This document shows positions 9,215-14,873 of a stretch of DNA of 14,873 nucleotides, in pieces. The stretch is from NCBI RefSeq assembly GCF_009725235.1, contig NZ_WJFC01000273.1, positions 1 through 14,873 of the forward strand, written 5' to 3'. Below the pieces are notes generated by a model, which saw nothing but the letters and a program-made list of their open reading frames with translations, did not search any database and had not been told where the DNA came from. This stretch comes from Scytonema sp. UIC 10036. Lineage in GTDB: Bacteria; Cyanobacteriota; Cyanobacteriia; Cyanobacteriales; Nostocaceae. Positions within the stretch are counted from its first letter, which is position 1; the number at the start of each line of letters is the position of its first letter. A program made the position numbers and the translations under genes.

Positions 9215-9222
9215 GCGATCGC
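9215..9222. repeat. HIP1 octamer (GCGATCGC), the only intergenic copy here
   Basis: HIP1 is an over-represented palindrome in many cyanobacterial genomes. Further copies lie inside genes at 361-368 (rpoC2), 7698-7705 (tatD), and 13175-13182, 13393-13400 and 14387-14394 (TPR gene). Confidence 0.9.
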
Positions 9223-9349
9223 TTCACCAGAGCAGTGTGCAGCTTTCTGGTTAGGAAGGGAATATATAGATTCTTACAAAGTTCTATGGTGATTGGCAAT
9301 CATGAAATTGGTCTGATTATTTTGTATTAAAAGTTACCAGAATAAAGGC

Positions 9350-9393
9350 AGATGGCAGATAGTAGCTATGAGAGGTTATCCTCTGTGCCATCT
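9350..9393. repeat. Small element that could fold as a three-way junction
   Basis: The outer stem AGATGGCA (9350-9357) / TGCCATCT (9386-9393) is a perfect 8-bp match. Inside are two short stems: ATAG-TAG-CTAT (9359-9369) and AGAGG-TTAT-CCTCT (9371-9384). The left edge is a double heptamer GGCAGAT-GGCAGAT (9347-9360), so it may derive from a heptamer repeat. A dispersed repeat is as likely as a functional RNA. Confidence 0.5.
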
Positions 9394-9458
9394 ACTCAAA
9401 TGATTTAAAGCCCCTGAATTTATTAAAATTGAAAAAGAAAATTTTCATCATAGGTTAA

Positions 9459-9478
9459 AGACGCGCCATGGCGCGTCT
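9459..9478. repeat. Perfect 20-nt GC-rich palindrome, likely small dispersed repeat
   Basis: AGACGCGCCATGGCGCGTCT is its own reverse complement, in an AT-rich surround. Similar GACGCGcc-ATGG palindromes are, from memory, highly repeated in Nostocales, and small dispersed repeats of about 20-27 nt have been described in cyanobacteria. It lies about 170 bases past the stop of the leftward hypothetical gene, so it could also end that transcript, but only three T follow it on that strand. Confidence 0.75.
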
Positions 9479-9648
9479 CTAGAGTCGTCGTGCAACTGTT
9501 CGCCAGAATACACAGATTTGTAATGTATGGTATTATTTTTCCAACACTGATGAAGCCAGTTGTACTGAAAGCCCAACGTGTAAATTAGGTTGTTGTTCGT
9601 GGCTTGCTACGTTTTCTGTTTTAGTGTATAAAAATGGAACACTGGCTT

Positions 9649-10350
9649 TCAACGCATAAATTCTAAAGGTTTTAAGGGTGCGTTAGTTTGTTTGAATTTA
9701 GTAGATGAAACTAGGGGTGCATTAGCAATCAGTGTTGGTGGTTGGGATTGATTTCCCAAAATACCGTTCGAGTCTTTTTGTAAAGGAGGTACTGTTTTAC
9801 CAGTCGGTAATGGTACTTGAAGAGTTTGGTGTGCTTGTAGATAGGCTTCTCCTTCATTTGTGAAGCGAAGCTGCTTGCTTTCAAGCTGTTTGTTTGATTT
9901 TTTTAATTGAGCAGTTGGTTCAAATGTAGCGATAAATCTAACGCTACGATCGGGGCGCAGATTCATCTGCGATTGATTGGCTTGCCAAGCTTCTTGATAT
10001 CTACCATCAGGTGCTACTTGCCACAAGTTCAAGTCTGCTTGCCATTGTCCTTGTTTAACCTGCACAATTTCGCGAGCAAGAATTGAGCGGTTGATGTTTG
10101 CTTCTTCCAAAGATTTCTGTTGTTTTCCTTCTGTTGAAACTAAGTAACGAACTGCTGCTACTGACACCAAACTTGAGTCAGGTAAGTTACTGCTGCCCTC
10201 TATATTGTACATACCATTAATTCCCATTGGTTGCACGCTTGTTACTTCTAGCTGCACACTTTCTTGTGCTTTTTGAACACAACCATAACTAACAGTGACG
10301 AGAGCTAAAGAAATGGCTGCTAAGTAATCTTTTGTGCCAAAATCTTTCAT
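9649..10350 (-). CDS. Hypothetical exported protein, probable lipoprotein
   Basis: Family not recognised. I place the start at the ATG at 10350 (233 residues) because it gives a compact signal sequence: MKDFGTKDY, then a hydrophobic core LAAISLALVTVSY ending in G-C (Cys24), as expected for a lipoprotein. The frame stays open to an ATG at 10386, which would add 12 residues; neither start has a Shine-Dalgarno. The lipobox is imperfect (Ser at -3). The mature part begins VQLEVTSVQPMGINGMYNIE and is mixed charged/polar, resembling a beta-rich periplasmic domain to about residue 165. A Pro/Ser/Asn-rich tail follows (KTVPPLQ..., SQPPTLIANAP). It is divergent from the barrel/TPR operon with shared upstream DNA, so it may be a partner in the same envelope process; that is inference. 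No truncation is evident. Confidence 0.8.
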   Translation of the reverse strand: MKDFGTKDYLAAISLALVTVSYGCVQKAQESVQLEVTSVQPMGINGMYNIEGSSNLPDSSLVSVAAVRYLVSTEGKQQKSLEEANINRSILAREIVQVKQGQWQADLNLWQVAPDGRYQEAWQANQSQMNLRPDRSVRFIATFEPTAQLKKSNKQLESKQLRFTNEGEAYLQAHQTLQVPLPTGKTVPPLQKDSNGILGNQSQPPTLIANAPLVSSTKFKQTNAPLKPLEFMR

Positions 10351-10419
10351 TTTTTGCCAAATTAGCTGAAAGGAGAGATTGAGCATAAAAAAATTCAGGA
10401 TTGACTCCAGATGAAAATG

Positions 10420-10440
10420 AGGTAAGTTATATTCTTACCT
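10420..10440. promoter_or_regulatory. Operator-like palindrome overlapping a possible leftward promoter
   Basis: AGGTAAG (10420-10426) and CTTACCT (10434-10440) are perfect inverted 7-mers around TTATATT. On the minus strand TATAAC (10431-10426) within it is a fair -10 for the hypothetical lipoprotein gene, with TTGTGT at 10456-10451 as a weak, long-spaced (19-base) -35. A protein bound here would block that promoter. No known regulator motif was recognised. Confidence 0.5.
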
Positions 10441-10495
10441 ATTTTCTAATACACAAGCAACAAAAAAGAAAGCTTCACAGGTTTTTAACAAATTA

Positions 10496-10532
10496 ATGAA
10501 CGATTGCAAAATTTACAATCTTTCGTTCATAG
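10496..10532 (+). promoter_or_regulatory. Possible promoter of the barrel/TPR operon, overlapping an inverted repeat
   Basis: TTGCAA (10504-10509) and TCATAG (10527-10532) are 17 bases apart, as expected for -35/-10, though both hexamers are only moderate. The pair sits within an inverted repeat: ATGAACGA (10496-10503) against TCGTTCAT (10523-10530), extended by ATTG/CAAT with a small bulge. That arrangement suggests regulated expression. Confidence 0.35.
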
Positions 10533-10583
10533 AACTCACAGTTTTTTGATAAAGTGACGACATCTAGCAACGAAAAACAATTA

Positions 10584-12533
10584 ATGAAGTTCACACTATT
10601 GAATTGCCGTAAAGCTATGTTGCCAAAGCAGTTCCATTGGTCTGATTGTCTGCTGTTTTCTACCAAAGTTTTTATCATTTGCTTTCTAGCAGTCAATGAA
10701 GTTTGTTTTGCTCAACAAAACCCAAACCAAGAATCTAGAGATTTTCTCCAACTAGGGGATTTATTACCAGTACCCCAGTCTCCAAAATCTCGCGGACAAT
10801 CGAAGTCGGGTTTACAAACTTTACCTCCACCACCAGGAGATAGAAATGCTAGTAATCCATCATTGATTTCTAACACGGCAACGTCCAAAGAGATCGCGTC
10901 TTCGGAAGCACAGCCAATACCAGCTCGTGATATCAAGCAGTTGGAGAATGGTTTTCTCCGACAGGAAATGACAGGAAAACCTGCACAAACACGGACAAGC
11001 AGAAAAAATGCGGAGAGAAATACAGGACAACTGCACGCTCAATCACCTCCGTTGCTACCACTTCCCAGTACAAATGCAACAACAACCCCTGTACAAGAAT
11101 TTACTGCACCATTTACTGCACCATCAACTCCAACTTTCCACCAGTTACTCAACTCTCAAGCACAATCGGTTCCTCTACCACCACTACCCGCAGCTTCTGC
11201 ACCAAGTTTTAACCCACAACAAGTACAACTGGCTCCGCCCTCTCATTCCTCAACTCCTGTATCAACATTTAATATTTTGTTAAACTGCCAAGCTGTACCA
11301 TCCCCATCTGTTACTAACACCCCTAATTCAAGTTTCAACATACTACTGAATTGTCAACCTGTCTCGCCACAATCAATCACAGGTGCTTCTACTTCAAACA
11401 TTTATTCAGGGCAAAACTATCAACAAGAAGGAAACAGGCAACAGACAACAGGCAGCAGGGAAGAAAGTCAGCTGCCAACAACTACACCACCAGTCACTTC
11501 ACAATCGCTCTCACAACCTCGTTCCTCTATTGACAGTACAGCTTTCAGACAGCCCTCTTTAAAATTACAAGGCGTCTATATAACTGAAGGAGACGATTCT
11601 GCTGCACGCGCACGTGTAAGTGGAACTTATCCACTCTCTTCACAGGCTTTGGTTGGAGCAACATTGGATTTAGTGACAGGCGAAGACTTGCTTGTTGATT
11701 CTCGTGGAGATGGTTTGAATATCAACGAGCTTTATGTTGCGACTTCATTTGGCGGAGTTCCCAATTTACGTTTTGTTTTGGGTCAAATAGATTTAACGTC
11801 TTATTTTGACCGCAATAGCTTTGCTAAGGATGGGGCAAGTCAGTTTTTTAACCCCGTGTTTCAAACAAACCCAGCCCTGTCGGCAACGGGTATAGCTTCT
11901 CGAACAGGTTTTTTAGTCAATTGGAGTGTCACTGACAACATTGAAGCAAAAGCCGCCGTGTTTTCTTCATCAAATAAAATAAGTGATTTTTCCTTGGATG
12001 GATTTGCAGGAGAAGTCGCGCTTCGTTATGGAAATGCAATTATTCGGGGAACTTATGCCACTAACCGCGATGCAGGTAACCGCGATACTTTTCCCGAAAG
12101 CTTTGGCATTGCCAGAAATCAAGCAAGTACCTTGTTTGGAACGCAAGAAGACGATCGCGAAGAAGCCTATGGTTTGAATGCTGAAGTTTATATACCTAAC
12201 TTAAAGATGGGTGTTTTCGGACGTTACGGGCGTTACGAAAATCGCGATTTGGGAGAAGGCGCTGATACTTACTCTTTTGGCGTAACTTTTTTAGACTTGT
12301 TTACTCCAGACGATCGCTTGGGTTTGGGTTACGGGCGAGGTTTATCCAACGATCGCCTTCGCCGTGGAGATACCCCAGATGTGTTGGAACTGTTTTATGA
12401 TTTTCGCGTGCTTCCCAATCTCTGGTTGGGATTCACCTTGCAAGAACGAGATAATTTTGAAGAAGCTGTTCTCGGTGTCAGGGTGCGATCGGAATTAGAT
12501 ATTGTCCCTCCAAGAAGGAGAACTAGCGAATGA
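10584..12533 (+). CDS. Outer-membrane beta-barrel protein (OprB-like barrel) with long disordered linker
   Basis: Residue numbers count from an upstream in-frame GTG (10554); I prefer the ATG at 10584 (residue 11), and an ATG at 10617 (residue 22) is also possible. No Shine-Dalgarno helps. A signal sequence ends near CFAQ (hydrophobic run VFIICFLAV, 39-47). Residues about 55-335 are rich in Pro, Ser, Thr and Gln with no predicted fold, and carry a repeated FNILLNCQ-type motif (195, 239, 261). From about 336 to the end come alternating amphipathic strands typical of a barrel. The stretch QIDLTSYFDRNSFAKDGASQ (411-430) resembles the OprB-type porin signature D-x-T-x-x-F/YFD-x-N-x-x-A-x-D. No SLH domain is present, unlike the usual cyanobacterial porins. 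The stop overlaps the next gene's start (ATGA). I infer an outer-membrane channel working with the downstream TPR protein; solute porin is the main alternative. Confidence 0.85.
   Translation: MKFTLLNCRKAMLPKQFHWSDCLLFSTKVFIICFLAVNEVCFAQQNPNQESRDFLQLGDLLPVPQSPKSRGQSKSGLQTLPPPPGDRNASNPSLISNTATSKEIASSEAQPIPARDIKQLENGFLRQEMTGKPAQTRTSRKNAERNTGQLHAQSPPLLPLPSTNATTTPVQEFTAPFTAPSTPTFHQLLNSQAQSVPLPPLPAASAPSFNPQQVQLAPPSHSSTPVSTFNILLNCQAVPSPSVTNTPNSSFNILLNCQPVSPQSITGASTSNIYSGQNYQQEGNRQQTTGSREESQLPTTTPPVTSQSLSQPRSSIDSTAFRQPSLKLQGVYITEGDDSAARARVSGTYPLSSQALVGATLDLVTGEDLLVDSRGDGLNINELYVATSFGGVPNLRFVLGQIDLTSYFDRNSFAKDGASQFFNPVFQTNPALSATGIASRTGFLVNWSVTDNIEAKAAVFSSSNKISDFSLDGFAGEVALRYGNAIIRGTYATNRDAGNRDTFPESFGIARNQASTLFGTQEDDREEAYGLNAEVYIPNLKMGVFGRYGRYENRDLGEGADTYSFGVTFLDLFTPDDRLGLGYGRGLSNDRLRRGDTPDVLELFYDFRVLPNLWLGFTLQERDNFEEAVLGVRVRSELDIVPPRRRTSE
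11136..11357 (+). repeat. Degenerate ~22-residue peptide repeats within the barrel protein's linker
   Basis: Motif copies are FHQLLNSQ (11136-11159), FNILLNCQ (11268-11291) and FNILLNCQ (11334-11357), with a weak copy SFNPQQVQ near 11205-11228. Spacing is about 24, 20 and 22 residues, separated by Pro/Ser-rich stretches. The two identical octapeptides use different codons at seven of eight positions. Confidence 0.75.
12515..12520 (+). promoter_or_regulatory. Strong Shine-Dalgarno of the TPR gene, inside the upstream coding region
   Basis: AAGGAG lies 9 bases before the ATG at 12530, within the last codons of the barrel gene (encoding the PRRRTSE tail). This and the ATGA overlap fix the start and indicate coupled translation. 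Confidence 0.75.
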
Positions 12534-14869
12534 GAATAACCTCTGTAAAAAGAATAAAAAGCCTGACGGCTGCTTTTTGTTTTTCATTCTTTTTAGTTGC
12601 TGGTTCAATTGCAACGCTCACCTTTGAGATAGTTCCAGCACAAGCTCAAAAGTCTTCGTCAGCCGTACAAAGAGGATATAACCTCTTAAAAAAAGGCTGG
12701 GTTAATGATGCTATCAAATCATTTCAACAAGCTGTCAGGGGCAATCCTCGATCGCTGAATGCAAAACTAGGGCTAGCAATTTCTTACAACCGGGCTGGGC
12801 GCATTGATGAAGCATGGAATACCTACCAACAAGTCCTCGTACAAGACCCCAACAATCAAGGTGCGCTTAAAATTGTAGGGATAATGGGTACATATCGCCC
12901 GGAGTGGCAAGTACGAGGTATAGAAAGTCTCAGTACTCTGTTAAATTTCAACCCCAACGATGTACAAGCCCGTTCTTATCGAGCACTTCTCTATTCCTAT
13001 CAAGGAAAATTTCGCGAAGCTTTGGGAGATTATGAAATAGTTCTGGCGAACAATCCGACACCAGAAGCCGTTCTTGGTGCTGCTCAAGCATACAGTTACA
13101 GTCGCAATTATCGCAAAGCCTTAGAGTTGTTTGACCGTTACAGAGCCACTGGTAAACCCGTGACAGACTATGCGGCGATCGCTTATGCTAACACTTTAAG
13201 AGAAACTGGTAATTCCAAAGGAGCAATACCACTTTTAGAAGCACAGTTACAACGTAGCAAAGGGATGAATAGACTGGCAATCGAAACCCGCGCCGAACTT
13301 GCCAAAACATATATTGCCAACGGACAAACCACACAAGCCCTATCGGTATTAGAACCATTACAAGGTCGTCCGGATGCCGTTTTACCGTTAGCGCGATCGC
13401 TCAACGAAATTCGCGTTTCTACCAATGACCCCAATTTAGCACAGCAAGTAGCCACTCTTTACCGTCAAGCACTCGCCGACACTCCCAACCCATCCCCCGC
13501 ACTTTTGCGAGAAGTAGCCGATGTTTATACCGGATTGCCGCAAGGAGAGCAAACCGCACTGCAACTCTATCAACAAGCAGCTGCCCAATTGCCCAACGAC
13601 AAAAGCTTAATCGTGCGGCAATTAGCTCTAGAACACAAGTTGGGAATGCTGACTAAGAATAATTTGAAACAGCGTTTGACGAGTGAACTGCAAACCCTAC
13701 CTGCAAATACTGTAGAGTTGCAACAGTTAGGGTTGGCAGTGGCGGACATTGATAACCCAGATTCAGAACTTTTACCCGTATATCAAAAGCTTATAGAATC
13801 CCAAGCTGATACTGGGGGAGTACAAGTTCCGTTTTTGTACTTTCGGTTAGCTCAGATTTACCTACAACTGGATGACAAAAATGCAGCAAAGCAAGCGTTG
13901 TCAGCTTATGCAGCAACTCCAGAAGGGACAAAAAGCTTGTTACCCCAATTGCTGGCTGCAGAAATTGAACGACGCGAAGGTAATTTAGAAGCCAGCGTTC
14001 AACGTTTTCAAGCCGTGCTTGCGACTCAACCAAATGATGAAGAAGTTGTTGTAGGTGCTTTGCGCGGACTTGCAGGCGTGCGAGTGCAACAGAGAAGATT
14101 TGATGAAGCCTTAACAATTTACGACCAATTGGTAGCACGTCAACCACAGAATTTAGCTGCACAGTTAGGACGTACAAGTATCGGGTATCAGTCTAAGCGA
14201 ATTTCTCAACAAGAAGCAGAAGCCGTTCTTAACAATTGGCTGACAACACAACCAGCAACCAATGCACCTCCAGAACTATTTAGTTTAGTAGGTGCGTTAC
14301 CGGCTGCAGCACAGAGAGAACCTTTATATAATTACTTAGCACAAGTTGACCCCAGTTATATACCAGTGCAACTGCGTTTAATTCAAGCGATCGCCAAACG
14401 CAATCCAACCGAAGCACAAACACGAGCCAAACAATTAGTTGCCAACCTTCCCAACAATCCATCCACATACCAATTGCAAGGAGAGTTAGCCAGAGCCGCA
14501 GGCGATTTAAATTCAGCAAGCAAAGCTTATGAAAATATTCTGGCACAGCAACCCAATAATATAGATGCTCTATCGGCATTGGGAGGAATTCGTTTTGAAC
14601 AAAGACGCTATGAGTCAGCGCGAGAAATTTATTCCCAAGTGGTAGCACAAAAACCCCAAGATAACGAAGCACGCCGCGCCCTTGTTGGACTGAGTGTTAT
14701 TTCAGACCAACCCCTGTCAGCACTAGCACAGTTAGAGCAATTAGAACTCGAACAAATGTCTCAAGGTACAACGGATACTGAACTGTTGCGTCAAAGACAG
14801 CAAATTCAACAGGACTTTCTGCAACGGCGTGGTTTTCAACCTTCCTGGGAGAGTTATGAGAGGAGATGA
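12530..14869 (+). CDS. Exported TPR-repeat protein, possibly the periplasmic scaffold of an exopolysaccharide export system
   Basis: This 779-residue protein begins with a signal peptide (basic MRITSVKRIK, hydrophobic FCFSFFLVAGSIATL, cleavage probably after AQA near residue 39). The rest is helical tetratricopeptide repeats. Clear units are at about 44-112 (GYNLLKKGWVNDAIKSFQQA; AGRIDEAWNTYQQVLVQDPN), 144-204 (YQGKFREALGDYEIVLANNP), 478-550 and 650-725 (AGDLNSASKAYENILAQQPN; QRRYESAREIYSQVVAQKPQ), with weaker ones between. It ends GFQPSWESYERR without a barrel domain. TPR scaffolds of this size form the periplasmic part of BcsC, PgaA and PelB, where a C-terminal barrel follows on the same chain; here the barrel is the preceding gene. 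Start set by a strong Shine-Dalgarno and the 4-base overlap. TPR identity is firm; the polysaccharide role is inference, and other envelope-assembly roles are possible. Confidence 0.92.
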   Translation: MRITSVKRIKSLTAAFCFSFFLVAGSIATLTFEIVPAQAQKSSSAVQRGYNLLKKGWVNDAIKSFQQAVRGNPRSLNAKLGLAISYNRAGRIDEAWNTYQQVLVQDPNNQGALKIVGIMGTYRPEWQVRGIESLSTLLNFNPNDVQARSYRALLYSYQGKFREALGDYEIVLANNPTPEAVLGAAQAYSYSRNYRKALELFDRYRATGKPVTDYAAIAYANTLRETGNSKGAIPLLEAQLQRSKGMNRLAIETRAELAKTYIANGQTTQALSVLEPLQGRPDAVLPLARSLNEIRVSTNDPNLAQQVATLYRQALADTPNPSPALLREVADVYTGLPQGEQTALQLYQQAAAQLPNDKSLIVRQLALEHKLGMLTKNNLKQRLTSELQTLPANTVELQQLGLAVADIDNPDSELLPVYQKLIESQADTGGVQVPFLYFRLAQIYLQLDDKNAAKQALSAYAATPEGTKSLLPQLLAAEIERREGNLEASVQRFQAVLATQPNDEEVVVGALRGLAGVRVQQRRFDEALTIYDQLVARQPQNLAAQLGRTSIGYQSKRISQQEAEAVLNNWLTTQPATNAPPELFSLVGALPAAAQREPLYNYLAQVDPSYIPVQLRLIQAIAKRNPTEAQTRAKQLVANLPNNPSTYQLQGELARAAGDLNSASKAYENILAQQPNNIDALSALGGIRFEQRRYESAREIYSQVVAQKPQDNEARRALVGLSVISDQPLSALAQLEQLELEQMSQGTTDTELLRQRQQIQQDFLQRRGFQPSWESYERR

Positions 14870-14873
14870 GGGG
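14866..14873 (+). CDS. Probable start of a third operon gene, cut by the window edge
   Basis: ATG at 14866-14868 overlaps the TPR stop as ATGA, the same arrangement as between the two genes before it. AGGAG is directly adjacent, too close for an ideal binding site. An ATG at 14856 in another frame, with GGAG four bases upstream, is the alternative. Both stay open to the edge; nothing can be said of the product. Confidence 0.3.

Larger units (their letters stand above)
8734..9648. other. 915-base spacer between rpsT and a leftward hypothetical gene; no gene seen
   Basis: No reading frame with coding character was found; the longest candidate (67 codons, minus strand 9299-9096) would need a TTG start and looks like no family I know. 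The right half is also the 3' flank of the hypothetical gene ending at 9649. Structures listed separately are at 8818-8852, 9055-9085, 9215-9222, 9350-9393 and 9459-9478. Smaller stems are TTTGTTGCA/TGCAGCAAA (9179-9199, GGG loop) and AGTGT/ACACT (9623-9643). The left end must carry the rpsT promoter. Confidence 0.6.

Noticed and set aside
9096..9299. 67-codon minus-strand frame in the rpsT upstream spacer
   Set aside because: It needs a TTG start, has no ribosome binding site and no recognisable features.
10493..10696. 67-codon minus-strand frame across the divergent promoter region
   Set aside because: It overlaps the signal-peptide codons of the barrel gene and the likely promoter; the product looks random.
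13791..14177. 128-codon minus-strand frame (and another at 14280-14672) inside the TPR gene
   Set aside because: Both lie fully opposite clear TPR coding sequence and have Leu-rich, family-less products typical of antisense shadows.

Overview
The window looks like chromosomal DNA from a filamentous, Nostocales-type cyanobacterium. Three things point there: the RNA polymerase beta' subunit is split into separate rpoC1 and rpoC2 genes; the gene order rpsT-tatD-rpoB-rpoC1-rpoC2 is, from memory, usual in cyanobacteria; and the spacers hold heptanucleotide tandem repeats (STRR type), HIP1 octamers (GCGATCGC) and a short GC-rich dispersed palindrome. The species cannot be named from the sequence alone.

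Region 1 (1-8733, all minus strand, read right to left) is a core information-processing cluster: rpsT (ribosomal protein S20, GTG start), tatD (metal-dependent hydrolase/DNase family), rpoB (beta), rpoC1 (gamma, the N-terminal part of beta') and rpoC2 (beta'', of which only the first 408 codons are inside the window). Zinc-binding cysteines, the NADFDGD catalytic loop, the trigger loop and the rifampicin-pocket residues are all visible and intact. Every spacer in this cluster holds heptamer repeats, each time as a left block and a right block in opposite orientation, so the transcripts could fold into long hairpins. The blocks butt against or overlap stop codons, and one block supplies the apparent ribosome binding site of tatD. 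About 490 bases between tatD and the rpoB-proximal repeats hold no clear gene but carry a perfect 9-bp hairpin.

Region 2 (8734-9648) is a gene-poor spacer of about 900 bases with several inverted repeats, a HIP1 site, a possible small three-way-junction element and a perfect 20-nt palindrome.

Region 3 (9649-14873) looks like an accessory cell-envelope module. A predicted lipoprotein of unknown family is read leftward. Divergent to it is a rightward operon: an outer-membrane beta-barrel protein (OprB-like barrel behind a long Pro/Ser/Gln-rich linker), then an exported TPR protein whose start overlaps the barrel gene's stop (ATGA), and probably a third gene whose start overlaps the TPR gene's stop at the window edge. 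Separate TPR and barrel genes, translationally coupled, resemble a split version of BcsC/PgaA/PelB-type exopolysaccharide export proteins. That function is inferred from architecture only. The divergent promoter region has two operator-like inverted repeats. The barrel protein's linker contains a repeated short peptide motif whose codons have diverged almost completely while the peptide has not, which is the most protein-level novel signal here.
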